A stretch of DNA of 64,000 nt from UBA3263 sp964528425 (GTDB taxonomy: Bacteria; Bacteroidota; Bacteroidia; Bacteroidales; Muribaculaceae). The notes beneath the pieces are model-generated. The model had not been told where the DNA came from. It worked only from the letters and a program-made list of their open reading frames with translations, and did not search any database. Location of the stretch: assembly GCA_964528425.1 (NCBI GenBank), contig CAZGTD010000009.1, positions 7,078-71,077 of the forward strand, read 5' to 3'. Position 1 is the first letter of the stretch, and the number at the start of each line of letters is the position of its first letter. Below, piece after piece: positions 16,377-25,537 of this stretch. A program made the position numbers and the translations under genes.

Positions 16377-17432
16377 ATGATGAAAACAAAACTGATTTCC
16401 GCGCTGGCTTTTGCCGCAATTGTTTTAAGCGTATGTCCGGATGAAGCCCGTGCATGCACCCGCGTTGTTTACCATGGTGATTCAGTAACCGCTACCGGCC
16501 GCACTCTTGACTGGACAACTCCTATTCCAACCTCGCTGCGTGTATTGCCCCGCGGGGAGAAACATATCAGCTATGATGATCCGGCAAAAAATATGGTCTG
16601 GACATCGAAATATGCAACTGTAATGGCAGTTGGCTACGATATGGGTTATTCTGAGGGAATGAATGAAAAGGGTCTTGCCGCCAATGTTCTTTATCTTCCC
16701 GGTTCTGTTTATTCCTACGGTCCCGGCAAGGAGCACCGCAAGATAATGGCAACCAGCGTATGGCCTCAATATGTTCTTGATAATTTCGCTACGGTAAGTG
16801 AGGCTGTTAAGGCACTGAGCAAAGATGAGTTTTATCTCTACGCGCCTGAAATGCCCGATGGTTCGGCTGCTACTCTTCATATGGCGCTTTCCGACCCTTC
16901 AGGCGACTGTGCCGTAATTGAATATAATGAAGGTAACCTGCAGATCACCCGGGGCCCTGAATACTCCGTGCTGACCAACGCTCCTTTCTATAATCAGCAG
17001 TTAGCCGTTCGCGACTATTGGAAAAACGTTGGCGGAATGCACATGCTTCCCGGCACTAACCGTTCGTCTGACCGTTTTGCCCGTGCATCGTTCTACTCAT
17101 CGCTTCTGCCTAAAGACTTGAACCATCGCGATGGTCTGGCCGGAGTGTTCGGAGTAATCAGGAACTGTGCGGTTCCAATGGGTATTGCCGTTCCCGACCA
17201 ACCTGAAATTTCTACCACCCAGTGGTTCTCGCTGTGCGACCAAACAAATATTACCTATTATTTCCAGCTTACTCAGAGCCCCGCGGTAGTTTGGGTTGAT
17301 TTGACCAAACTTAACATTAATGAGGGCGCTCCTCAGTTGACCGTGCAGTTAACCACCGATGGTTCACAAATCGGATGCATTAACCATCTGATGAAACCTA
17401 CAACCCCTTTCAAACCCGTTTTTCATCTCTGA
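16377..17432 (+). CDS. Choloylglycine hydrolase family Ntn-hydrolase (BSH/PVA)
   Basis: An exported linear-amide C-N hydrolase of 351 residues. The signal peptide ends ARA and exposes Cys27 as the N-terminal nucleophile (ACTRVVYHG). TGRTLDW (Arg42, Asp45), the Asn in VLTNAPFYNQQ and the Arg in SSDRFARASFY correspond to the conserved active-site residues of bile salt hydrolases and penicillin V acylases. It belongs by sequence style to the Gram-negative group that includes Bacteroides bile salt hydrolases, so deconjugation of bile acids is plausible; penicillin V or acyl-homoserine-lactone acylase activity is an alternative. A DUF3298 lipoprotein follows after one base. Confidence 0.85.
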   Translation: MMKTKLISALAFAAIVLSVCPDEARACTRVVYHGDSVTATGRTLDWTTPIPTSLRVLPRGEKHISYDDPAKNMVWTSKYATVMAVGYDMGYSEGMNEKGLAANVLYLPGSVYSYGPGKEHRKIMATSVWPQYVLDNFATVSEAVKALSKDEFYLYAPEMPDGSAATLHMALSDPSGDCAVIEYNEGNLQITRGPEYSVLTNAPFYNQQLAVRDYWKNVGGMHMLPGTNRSSDRFARASFYSSLLPKDLNHRDGLAGVFGVIRNCAVPMGIAVPDQPEISTTQWFSLCDQTNITYYFQLTQSPAVVWVDLTKLNINEGAPQLTVQLTTDGSQIGCINHLMKPTTPFKPVFHL

Positions 17433-17433
17433 T

Positions 17434-18261
17434 ATGACTATAGATTCCTTGAAATTCTCTGTCGCCATTGCCGCCGTAGTTTCGGTTGCAGTGGCGGCAG
17501 AATCATGTTCCGATTCGTCATCGGGCAATCCTATTGAATTTGAAACCCGTGTGGATTCAATCGGCTATATGATGCCGAATGTCGGCGGCGACACTGTTTA
17601 TACAGCGGCAAAATATTCGGTTGTGTGGCCCGAGAAAATCGGCGAAGATAATTTCGATGCTCTTCGCGATTCATTGCTGATATTTACATTCGGCGACCGC
17701 TCGGCAAAAAATTTTGACGAAGCAACTAAACAGTTTATGCTTGACGGAGTCAATCTTTTGCGCACGGATGGTGATTCAACGTTTACCTACGTTAAGGTGC
17801 CATACGATACCGCCTATAATGCTGACAATAAAAATTACTCGTTTGTTGTCAGTGATGTTACGATGCTTACGGCGAAACTGCTCGTAGTTCAGGTTTATAA
17901 TTATCAATATTACTATGGGTCGGCCCACGGCATGCAGTCGGCCAGATACCTGAATTATTCGATTCCCGACGGTCATTTGCTCACTGCCGACAATATGTTT
18001 AAGCCCGGCAATCAAAAGGCCATTCTTGACTTGATTAACGCAAAGGCCCGCAAGGTTTATCCGGCCGAAGGCACTCTGTTTGATGAACCGATTCGCACTC
18101 TGGGAGCGGTTCAAATTGAGGAAGATGATATTACGTTTGTTTACCAACCCTACGAGGTTGCACCGTATTCAACCGGCATTGTCCGAATTCCGATTTCGCG
18201 CTTTGATCTGCAGCGTTTTCTTACCCCTGAGGTTATTGAAACTCTATCGCAGAACGAATAG
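17434..18261 (+). CDS. DUF3298 domain lipoprotein
   Basis: A 275-residue lipoprotein: hydrophobic N-terminus ending in the lipobox VAAESC (Cys25), then a DUF4163-like half and a DUF3298 half with YYYGSAHGMQSARYLNYS, ADNMFKPG and a C-terminal FVYQPYEVAPYSTGIVRIPI. This pairing is also seen in RsiV and PdaC-type extracytoplasmic proteins, some of which bind lysozyme or peptidoglycan. The function here is unknown. It starts one base after the Ntn-hydrolase stop, so both are on one message. Its 3' end overlaps the convergent MBL gene by 18 bases. Confidence 0.8.
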   Translation: MTIDSLKFSVAIAAVVSVAVAAESCSDSSSGNPIEFETRVDSIGYMMPNVGGDTVYTAAKYSVVWPEKIGEDNFDALRDSLLIFTFGDRSAKNFDEATKQFMLDGVNLLRTDGDSTFTYVKVPYDTAYNADNKNYSFVVSDVTMLTAKLLVVQVYNYQYYYGSAHGMQSARYLNYSIPDGHLLTADNMFKPGNQKAILDLINAKARKVYPAEGTLFDEPIRTLGAVQIEEDDITFVYQPYEVAPYSTGIVRIPISRFDLQRFLTPEVIETLSQNE

Positions 18262-19203
18262 TCGCGTAGCCTCGTAGCGGGGCAGAACCATAACCTGCAA
18301 GTCGCTGAAATTTTCCCGGAGCCCGTCGCCAAGCGTAAGCTCCGGGTATTTTTTTGCAAATTCTTCGGTGAATGCACTTAGAGCCTTTTCAGGTCTATTG
18401 TTGTCCTGGCTCAGATGACAGAGGAACACATGGGTCAGCTTCGGGCTCCACACGTCGGCGACGAATGCCGCTGACTCGCGGTTATCCAAGTGACCGTGGT
18501 CTGCTACGATGCGCGCTTTCAAATAGTCGGGATAGTTGCCGGTCATTAACATTTCGTGGTCATAGTTACTTTCTATGACCATAAAGTTGACCTGCGACAT
18601 ATAGAATCTCACTCGTTCTGTAATGCAGCCCAAATCAGTTGCGACAGCTAAGGAATATTGGCCGTGAGTAATGAAGAAGCCGCAATTGTCCGTTCCGTCA
18701 TGACTCACCTCAAAAGGGGTGATAACGAAATTGCCGATTTTGAATTCAAATTCCTTATAGATTGCGCGGTGGTAGTCGCGTATTCGCCTCGAAATTGAGT
18801 GGCGTCGCAAAACGCCGTTCATAATTTTCGGGGTGCAGTAAACGAGCATGTGGCGGTTATTGCGAAGGAATGAATAGATATAGCGAACGTGATCGCCATG
18901 ATCGTGGGTAAGCAGAATTCCCCTCACCTTTGTCATTTCTATACCTCTATCCTTTAGCTCTTTAACAACTGTCTGAGGGTCTACGCCGGCATCAATAAGA
19001 AAGCCACCCTGACTATCGCCTACATACGAGCAGTTTCCGCTTGAGCCGCTGCCGAAGCTCATGAACCGTATTGACTCGTCGGAGGGTGGGGTGGCTATAG
19101 GCCCAAGCGGAGCCTCGGCGTTAATCAAGGTTTCGCCCAGCATTTCGGCGGTAAACAGTCCCGGCGAATCAAACTGTTGTTTTATCGGTTTTCGCGGGGC
19201 CAT
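18244..19203 (-). CDS. MBL-fold metallo-hydrolase (WalJ/YycJ-like)
   Basis: A 319-residue metallo-beta-lactamase-fold protein. After a roughly 45-residue unusual N-terminal extension it has FMSFGSGSSGNCSYV and the metal site LLTHDHGDHV (about residues 97-106), with further ligands in EVSHDGTDN, VATDLG and HLSQDN. This is the YycJ/WalJ subgroup, linked to cell-wall and DNA-repair phenotypes in other bacteria; the true substrate is unsettled. The start overlaps the stop of the RsmI-like gene by one base (TGATG), so the two are co-translated. Confidence 0.85.
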   Translation of the reverse strand: MAPRKPIKQQFDSPGLFTAEMLGETLINAEAPLGPIATPPSDESIRFMSFGSGSSGNCSYVGDSQGGFLIDAGVDPQTVVKELKDRGIEMTKVRGILLTHDHGDHVRYIYSFLRNNRHMLVYCTPKIMNGVLRRHSISRRIRDYHRAIYKEFEFKIGNFVITPFEVSHDGTDNCGFFITHGQYSLAVATDLGCITERVRFYMSQVNFMVIESNYDHEMLMTGNYPDYLKARIVADHGHLDNRESAAFVADVWSPKLTHVFLCHLSQDNNRPEKALSAFTEEFAKKYPELTLGDGLRENFSDLQVMVLPRYEATRLFVLR

Positions 19204-19910
19204 CAGCTATAGAGAAGGAAAATTGCAGGAATTTTGTTGTAATCATATTTCTCGCGGGCCCATTGGCTGAGCGGACGCGTAATAACGGACTCTTTCGAGC
19301 CGGTGAGGTCACATGCCACGCATAGCAGCATACCGCCCGGAAGTTTCTGCGATAACTCGGCAATCAAGCGGTTGTTGCGATAAGGAGTTTCAATAAATAT
19401 TTGAGTTTGGCGCTCCTTTTGAATCCGTTGAATCATTTCGCGTAACCGGCGCGAGCGTTGATTTTCATCGATAGGCAGGTAGCCTTCAAATGAAAAGCGC
19501 TGACCATTGAATCCGGATGCCATCAGCGATAACAGTATGCTCGACGGCCCAACAAGTGGAATGACCCTTATGCCGCGGCGTTGAGCCTCGGCCACCAGGT
19601 CAGCTCCGGGGTCGGCAACCGCCGGACAGCCTGCCTCGCTGATAACTCCTATGGCTTCTCCGCGTTCCAGTGGCGCAAGCATTGCCGGAATCTCTTCCGG
19701 GCGAGTGTGTTCGCTTAGCTCGGTAAAATTCAATGAGTCTATATCGATTGAACGGTCAACCTTTTTCAGAAAACGGCGTGCAGACCTGAGGTTTTCAACA
19801 ACGAACCAACGCACCTCCTTCAACAGGTCTTTGTTGACCTGCGGCAATTGGTTTGTCATGGCATCATCGCTCAAACCAACAGGAAACAGATATAGGGCCG
19901 GTTCAATCAT
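19203..19910 (-). CDS. RsmI-like tetrapyrrole-methylase-fold methyltransferase
   Basis: A 235-residue SAM-dependent methylase of the tetrapyrrole methylase fold. AIGVISEAGCPAVADPGADLV corresponds to the RsmI loop (usually ISDAGTPLISDPG), and VPLVGPSSILLSLMASGF is the downstream SAM-binding part. Canonical RsmI (about 280 residues) methylates the ribose of C1402 in 16S rRNA and carries a C-terminal extension that is missing here, and the N-terminal GNLGD motif is replaced by FPVGLSDDA. This is therefore a shorter Bacteroidetes paralogue whose target may differ. Confidence 0.75.
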   Translation of the reverse strand: MIEPALYLFPVGLSDDAMTNQLPQVNKDLLKEVRWFVVENLRSARRFLKKVDRSIDIDSLNFTELSEHTRPEEIPAMLAPLERGEAIGVISEAGCPAVADPGADLVAEAQRRGIRVIPLVGPSSILLSLMASGFNGQRFSFEGYLPIDENQRSRRLREMIQRIQKERQTQIFIETPYRNNRLIAELSQKLPGGMLLCVACDLTGSKESVITRPLSQWAREKYDYNKIPAIFLLYS

Positions 19911-19916
19911 TTCAGC

Positions 19917-19925
19917 GCAAAGATA
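19917..19925 (-). promoter_or_regulatory. -7 element of the RsmI-like/WalJ pair
   Basis: The minus strand reads TATCTTTGC, ending 6 bases before the ATG at 19910, predicting a leader of few or no bases. Confidence 0.55.
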
Positions 19926-19937
19926 ATAAAAAAAAGC

Positions 19938-19946
19938 TATTTTTGC
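19938..19946 (+). promoter_or_regulatory. -7 element of the lipoprotein gene at 20034
   Basis: TATTTTTGC fits TAnnTTTG; the leader would be about 80 bases of AT-rich sequence. It lies back to back with the RsmI-like promoter. No clear -33 box is seen. Confidence 0.45.
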
Positions 19947-20033
19947 TACCGTTTTGAAGATTTTTTAAGATTTAATAAACTTTTTAGGCTTGCAAATGTT
20001 TATAAGGTATAAATTAACTACTACACTACTACT

Positions 20034-20519
20034 ATGATTAAAAAAGCTTTATTTGCACTTTTGCTTGTTCCGATGATGGGTCTTGTCAGCTCTTGCAGCT
20101 CAGACGATAAGGACCTTCCCGAAGTTGATTTTGAAGTTGCTATTTCCGGTGGCGTTCAGGATCCCAACACCAATAAAATCTATGTTGAACAGGGTACTCC
20201 TCTGGATGTTGAGAGCATTACAGCCATTTCTCGCAATGGCAAGCGCACCACTCTCGGATTGACAACTTACTATATAAACGGTATTCCTCAGTTCCAGACC
20301 GTAACGGTTCCTTTTGGAGCAACCATCGAAACCAACACTCTCGAGCCGGGTGAATACGCCTTCCAGATTAAAACATCGGTTTATCAGATTGACAAATCTG
20401 CCGCTTTTGCGCTCCTTAGCTACGATCTCGTTGTTACTCCCGCAACAGACGACGATCAGTCTCAGGCTCCCGGACGAAGCATTGTCAAACCTGATGAACA
20501 GCAGATTGCCGAACAGTAA
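20034..20519 (+). CDS. Uncharacterised Bacteroidales lipoprotein
   Basis: A 161-residue lipoprotein with a lipobox ending LVSSC (Cys21) followed by SSDDKD, a serine/aspartate-rich tether typical of Bacteroidetes surface lipoproteins. The rest is one predicted beta-sandwich (about residues 30-140; FEVAISGGVQ, GTPLDVESITAI, LEPGEYAFQIKTSVY) resembling an Ig-like fold, with a disordered acidic/Gln end. No enzymatic motif is seen. It has its own promoter and terminator, so it is a single-gene unit. Confidence 0.7.
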   Translation: MIKKALFALLLVPMMGLVSSCSSDDKDLPEVDFEVAISGGVQDPNTNKIYVEQGTPLDVESITAISRNGKRTTLGLTTYYINGIPQFQTVTVPFGATIETNTLEPGEYAFQIKTSVYQIDKSAAFALLSYDLVVTPATDDDQSQAPGRSIVKPDEQQIAEQ

Positions 20520-20545
20520 TTTTCTTTTTGTTATTCATAAGCCCG

Positions 20546-20580
20546 AAGGGTGCGTTGCTTACCGCAGCGCATCCTTTTTC
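20546..20580 (+). terminator. Intrinsic terminator after the 20034 lipoprotein
   Basis: AAGGGTGCGTTGC (20546-20558) pairs with GCAGCGCATCCTT (20564-20576) using two G-U pairs, with a 5-base loop, and continues into TTTTC. Confidence 0.65.
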
Positions 20581-20601
20581 TACATAAGGGCTCTTAATAG
20601 G

Positions 20602-20634
20602 TTTGGCGGTTACAAAAAATATTCGTAAATTTGG
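20602..20634 (+). promoter_or_regulatory. Sigma-ABfr promoter of the GH2 gene
   Basis: TTTG at 20602-20605, a 20-base spacer, then TAAATTTGG at 20626-20634. It places transcription start near 20640 and so excludes the in-frame TTG at 20631, leaving ATG at 20661 as the start. Confidence 0.7.
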
Positions 20635-20660
20635 AGCAAAATATAATTGGACCAATCATA

Positions 20661-23600
20661 ATGTTAAAATTCGTACTGTCCGCATTCGCGGTAGCCGGCA
20701 GCGCCGTAATGGCGTTTGCCGAAATAGTGGCTCCACAAACATCCTGGACGGAAGACCAGTCGGTTTTCGGCGTCAACAAGGAACGCGCCCACTCAACTTA
20801 TACACCTTATTCCACCGTTGCCGAACTCAAGGCCGACAACGAATTTTTTGCCCGCCCATGGGTGACTTCTAAGTCTACACTGCGTAAGAGTCTGAACGGT
20901 CAGTGGCGTTTTCGTTATTATCCGCGCTCTTTAGGATCAACGGCAAAATTTTATGCACCGGACTACGATACTTCGTCGTGGGACTTGATTCCCGTGCCTT
21001 CATGCTGGCAAATGCTCGGCTATGATACCCCGATGTATGTTAACGTCAACTATCCGTTTGATAAATCCCAGTGCCCAAAGGTATCGCCGCGTTCCGACAA
21101 CAATGGCTATGATCCGTCGCCGGTAGGCTGTTATGTAACGTCGTTCGACGTTCCTTCCGGCTGGGCCGACAAGCAGCTGTTTATCAATTTTGAAGGCATA
21201 TATTCCGCGGCATATGTTTGGGCCAATGGCGAGTTCGTAGGCTATACCCAGGCTGCCAATACCGACCATGAGTTCGACATTACACCGTATGCCAAAACCG
21301 GCACCAACTCTCTTGCTGTCAGGGTATTTAAGTGGACGGACGGGTCATATCTCGAAGATCAGGATATGATGCGCTACGGCGGTATCTTCCGCGATGTGAC
21401 ACTTACGGCCGTTCCAAAAACGTTTATCCGTGACCACTATATTACGTCGAAGCTTGATACCAAACTGACTTCGGCAGACCTGACAGTAGAATTTGAAATC
21501 GATAACCGTTCGGCGGCTGCTTTTTCGGGTAAGGCCTCTATTCAAGTTGTTGATCCCGATGGCAAGACCGTGAGCGCAACATTGCCCGACGTTGAAGTTA
21601 ACGTTGCGGCCGGTCAGAGCGCAACGCTTTCGTCAACGGCAAAAGTTTCGGGAATCAAACTGTGGAGCAGCGAAACGCCGGCCCTCTATTCAGTTATCGT
21701 ATCGCTCAAAGATGCTAACGGCAATGAAACCGAGGCATTCAGCACAAAACATGGTTTCCGCAAAATCGCCAAGGTAGGATCGTTTGTGCATGTCAATGGC
21801 AAGAAGATATTTTTCAAGGGCGTGAACCGCCAGGACACCCATCCGGTAACCGGCCGTATGCAAACCGACGAAACCTTGCTGAATGATGTTATTCTGATGA
21901 AGCAACATAACATCAACATGGTGCGTACCTCACATTGCCCGCATTCATCCAAAATGATGGCGATGTATGACCATTTCGGTATCTATGTTATGGACGAAGC
22001 CGATCTTGAGGCGCATGCCATGGACGGGAAACTCACTAACGATGCTTCGTGGTCACCGGCCTTTGTTGACCGTCAGGAGCGCATGGTTCTTCGCGACCGT
22101 AACCACCCTTCGGTTGCTTTCTGGAGCCTTGGAAATGAAACGCGCAACGGCTCTAACTTTGCTGATTGCTATGCTGCAGTGCGTGCTCTCGACCCTCGCA
22201 TGATTCACTATGAGGGTCAGCAGGCCAACGGTTTCCCAAACTCCGACTTTACTTCAAAGATGTATCCATTTGAGGAAGACATTATCAGCGCCGACGGATG
22301 GAATGATTCGCGTCCTCACTTCTTTTGTGAGTATGCCCATGCAATGGGTCAGTCGCTGGGTAATTTCAAGGACTATTGGGATTATATTGAAAAGTCGAAA
22401 CGAATCATAGGCGGCGCTCTATGGGATTGGGCCGATCAGGCTATCTATGATCCCAAGCAAATTATTGCCGGGTCATACAAAAAAGGTGACTACCGCACCG
22501 GATATGATTATCCCGGGCCTCACCAGGATAACTTCATGAGCAACGGCATTGTTAATCCCGACCGTGAGGTTAACCCCAAGCTCCTTGAAGTCAAAAAGGT
22601 TCACCAATGGATTAAAATGACCGACTTTACGCCTGAAACCAAGTCGCTGAAAGTTAAGAATGCTTATGATTACATTGATCTTTCCGACTTTTATATTTCA
22701 TGGTCGGTTAGCCGCGAAGGCATTGATGTTGAACGCGGCACTATCAATGACTTTAACCTCGAAGCGCGTAAAACCGGTACTCTGACTGTCCCTTATAAGA
22801 CACCAATTACCGACAGTGCCGAATTTTTGCTGACGCTCCGGTTCCATCTCCGCAATGCCAATGAGTGGGCTGATGCCGGCCATATTGTTGCCGAAGAACA
22901 GTTTGCAATTAACGACCGGCCGCGTCTTGCTTCGATTGACCTTTCAGACATGGCAGCATCGCTTCAGACCAAGGGTAACGGCCCGGTTGTTGTTAATGGC
23001 GAAGGCTTTTCTTACGGATTTGATGTTTCGGGCAACCTGATATCAATGAACTTCAAAGGCCATGACTATATTTATAATAATCAACCGATGGTTTTTGATT
23101 CATATCGGTGGATAGAAAATGATGCTCCCTACAGCGGCATGCCTCCGTCGGGTGGCATGAGCGGCTATCAGGTCAAGAGCACCGGCATGGCATGTAAATA
23201 TATCGACGGTGATGCTCACGGAGCAAAAGCCGTTCAACTCATCGCTTCGTTTGAAAACCCTGATGCCGTAAGCTATACCAATTGCTACACTATCTACGCC
23301 AACGGCATCATGGAACTCAAAACGGACTATGTAAACCATACTTCTGACCGTGATGACACCAAGGGTATTCAGCGTTTGGGCCAGACTTTGGTTCTTGATC
23401 CGGCGCTTGAAAACTTAGAGTATTTTGCCCGCGGGCCCTGGAGCAACTATTCAGACCGCAAATCAGCGATTTTTGCCGGCGTTTACAATTCAACCGTTAC
23501 CGAGCAACACGAAAGCTTCATCCGCCCGCAGTCGATGGGTAACCACGAAGATCTCCGCTACCTTAAATTGACCTCAACCGAAGACCCCTCCTACGGTCTG

Positions 23601-25460
23601 CTCATTGAAGCTGAAGGTCAGGCATCATTCTCGGCTCTGCATCATACCGAAGCTGACTATGGAACTGTGCGCCACGACGCCGAACTCTCTCCGCGCTCCG
23701 AAATTATTCTTCATCTGGATTATCAGCAAAAGGGTCTTGGCAACGGCTCGTGCGGTTCTCGCGTATGGCAGCGCTACCTGATTCCGTCGGGAGTCAGCCT
23801 GTCACATAAACTCCGGTTCACTCCCATGCTTTCGCAGAGCGCAGGCTATGCCGTGCCAACCGGTACCAAAGGCGTGTATATGACTTCGCTTAAAGCAAAC
23901 GACAAGGATGTTATCGTTTCCGCTACCGAACCCGACAACCTCTACACCATGCGAAGCGAGCAATTGAATGGCGAAGCAGGTCAGACCTTAGATCTTGAAG
24001 CAACATTCTCGTCCGGAACTCCGAAAACCGGTGTGTTTGTTGACTGGAATCAGAATTGTCGCTTCGATGATGATGAAGTCGCATCTATGAATCTGGCAAT
24101 CGCAGCCGACACCAAACCTGGAGATTATCGCGTGCGTATTGTTGTCGATGCCGGATCTGAACCGAAAGCGTTAGGTCCTGTTGCCAACGGCACAGTTTAT
24201 GATTTCATTCTAAAAGTTGGTTCGCTGCATGCAACTTCGACCGATTACAAGGAACCTTCCGGGTGGTTACACAAGGATCATCTGGCTTATGTTTCTTCCA
24301 TAACCTCCGAGGGTGCAATTGACAACATCTCTTACCAGGCCAACTCCTGTCCGTCGAGAGTGTATACGCTGTTGACCGACACCATTGTCGTTGAGGCAGG
24401 CTCAGACTTCTTCCTGAATATTTTGGCAAATCAGGCCGGCCCCCGCAGCGAAAAGGACATATACCAGGACTTGCGCTATAACTATGCCGGAGTGTTTGTT
24501 GATTTCTATAACTCCGGAGAATTCGAAGAGGCCGGATTCCATGGCGAACGCATTGTTTCGTGGATGGACAACAGCAAGGATATTTGTGGCAATTACGATG
24601 ATGTTATGGACATCCGTCAGTATCTGTTCGTTCCTGCCGATGCGCCTTCCGGTCCCGGCCGCATTAGAATAATATACAATAATGCGTGGGACGACCGCGG
24701 TAATTTTTATGCCGACATGCAGCGGATTCAGGATGGTGTTGCCTACGATATTCCTTTGTTGATCTACGCTAAGTCGGAAGACACCGACCTTGACTTCTCA
24801 ACTCTTCCCGAGCCATCGATAGCCAAACCTGACGGCACAATGCACTCCGACGGTCATGCCTGGGTCAAAAAGATTTCTACTCAGGGTGCGCAAACCGATG
24901 TTTCGTTCAATCTCAGCGCCCCGAAAGAGTTTTATACAGAGTTGGCCGACACCGTTGTTGCACTCCATGGAACTACCTTCCAGCTTAATCTGCTCGCTAA
25001 CGAGGCAGGCCCAGCAAGTAAGGAGGAACCATACCAGGATCTCCGGTTTAACACGGCTCATATTTTCGTTGCCTGGCCCGGTGATTTCACGATGGGCCCC
25101 GTTGCAACCATTGGTCAGCGCTTCGACAAGTCCAACAACTATGCCAACTACGATTATGTAATGAACATTTCGCAGCCCATAGAAGTGCCTGATTTTGTTG
25201 ACAATGGCCAAGGCCTTATGCGTATTATCTACCAGAATGCATGGCGCAAGGCCCCGGGCTATGATTCCAAGGATGTTGTTGAAGGTGTTGCCTACGATAT
25301 TCCGATTAAGTGCGTAGCTAAGGCTCAACTCGGCATTGAAGAAATCACGGCTATGGATTCTCGTTCGAATGCTACCTTCGACCTAAGTGGCCGTAGAGTT
25401 GCCGGCAATCTGAAACCCGGCATCTACATCGTTAACGGCGTCAAAACAAATATCCGCTAA
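20661..25460 (+). CDS. Secreted GH2 beta-galactosidase with three C-terminal beta-sandwich repeats
   Basis: A 1599-residue exported enzyme; LacZ-type GH2 enzymes usually have about 1000-1050 residues. After a signal peptide (ending VMAFAE) come the sugar-binding domain, an Ig-like domain and the TIM barrel with acid/base Glu493 in SLGNETRNG and nucleophile Glu557 in FFCEYAHAMG, then the small-chain domain (YFARGPWSNYSDR). The extra part has a GEVED-like domain (about 1070-1185; FVDWNQNCRFDDDE) and two clear tandem copies (about 1205-1370 and 1397-1555) sharing LANxAGPxS, YQDLRxN, RIIYxNAW and GVAYDIP. The last 40 residues (FDLSGRRVAG, KPGIYIVNG) match the Bacteroidetes Por/T9SS-type C-terminal signal. 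The start is fixed by the promoter. Confidence 0.9.
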   Translation: MLKFVLSAFAVAGSAVMAFAEIVAPQTSWTEDQSVFGVNKERAHSTYTPYSTVAELKADNEFFARPWVTSKSTLRKSLNGQWRFRYYPRSLGSTAKFYAPDYDTSSWDLIPVPSCWQMLGYDTPMYVNVNYPFDKSQCPKVSPRSDNNGYDPSPVGCYVTSFDVPSGWADKQLFINFEGIYSAAYVWANGEFVGYTQAANTDHEFDITPYAKTGTNSLAVRVFKWTDGSYLEDQDMMRYGGIFRDVTLTAVPKTFIRDHYITSKLDTKLTSADLTVEFEIDNRSAAAFSGKASIQVVDPDGKTVSATLPDVEVNVAAGQSATLSSTAKVSGIKLWSSETPALYSVIVSLKDANGNETEAFSTKHGFRKIAKVGSFVHVNGKKIFFKGVNRQDTHPVTGRMQTDETLLNDVILMKQHNINMVRTSHCPHSSKMMAMYDHFGIYVMDEADLEAHAMDGKLTNDASWSPAFVDRQERMVLRDRNHPSVAFWSLGNETRNGSNFADCYAAVRALDPRMIHYEGQQANGFPNSDFTSKMYPFEEDIISADGWNDSRPHFFCEYAHAMGQSLGNFKDYWDYIEKSKRIIGGALWDWADQAIYDPKQIIAGSYKKGDYRTGYDYPGPHQDNFMSNGIVNPDREVNPKLLEVKKVHQWIKMTDFTPETKSLKVKNAYDYIDLSDFYISWSVSREGIDVERGTINDFNLEARKTGTLTVPYKTPITDSAEFLLTLRFHLRNANEWADAGHIVAEEQFAINDRPRLASIDLSDMAASLQTKGNGPVVVNGEGFSYGFDVSGNLISMNFKGHDYIYNNQPMVFDSYRWIENDAPYSGMPPSGGMSGYQVKSTGMACKYIDGDAHGAKAVQLIASFENPDAVSYTNCYTIYANGIMELKTDYVNHTSDRDDTKGIQRLGQTLVLDPALENLEYFARGPWSNYSDRKSAIFAGVYNSTVTEQHESFIRPQSMGNHEDLRYLKLTSTEDPSYGLLIEAEGQASFSALHHTEADYGTVRHDAELSPRSEIILHLDYQQKGLGNGSCGSRVWQRYLIPSGVSLSHKLRFTPMLSQSAGYAVPTGTKGVYMTSLKANDKDVIVSATEPDNLYTMRSEQLNGEAGQTLDLEATFSSGTPKTGVFVDWNQNCRFDDDEVASMNLAIAADTKPGDYRVRIVVDAGSEPKALGPVANGTVYDFILKVGSLHATSTDYKEPSGWLHKDHLAYVSSITSEGAIDNISYQANSCPSRVYTLLTDTIVVEAGSDFFLNILANQAGPRSEKDIYQDLRYNYAGVFVDFYNSGEFEEAGFHGERIVSWMDNSKDICGNYDDVMDIRQYLFVPADAPSGPGRIRIIYNNAWDDRGNFYADMQRIQDGVAYDIPLLIYAKSEDTDLDFSTLPEPSIAKPDGTMHSDGHAWVKKISTQGAQTDVSFNLSAPKEFYTELADTVVALHGTTFQLNLLANEAGPASKEEPYQDLRFNTAHIFVAWPGDFTMGPVATIGQRFDKSNNYANYDYVMNISQPIEVPDFVDNGQGLMRIIYQNAWRKAPGYDSKDVVEGVAYDIPIKCVAKAQLGIEEITAMDSRSNATFDLSGRRVAGNLKPGIYIVNGVKTNIR

Positions 25461-25479
25461 CAAGCGTTACTTTATTGAT

Positions 25480-25516
25480 GGGGGTAGGAAATGTTACCTA
25501 CCCCCTAATTTTTAAA
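25480..25516 (+). terminator. Intrinsic terminator after the GH2 gene
   Basis: GGGGGTAGG (25480-25488) and CCTACCCCC (25497-25505) form a perfect 9-base stem with an 8-base loop, followed by TAATTTTTAAA. It separates the GH2 gene from the helicase, for which no clear promoter box is visible. Confidence 0.8.
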
Positions 25517-25537
25517 TAAACTCCCTGATAACCAAAT

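Noticed and set aside
20631..20660. Ten-residue N-terminal extension of the GH2 protein
   Set aside because: The TTG lies inside the -7 box TAAATTTGG, so it is not transcribed as a start; the ATG at 20661 directly begins a good signal peptide.
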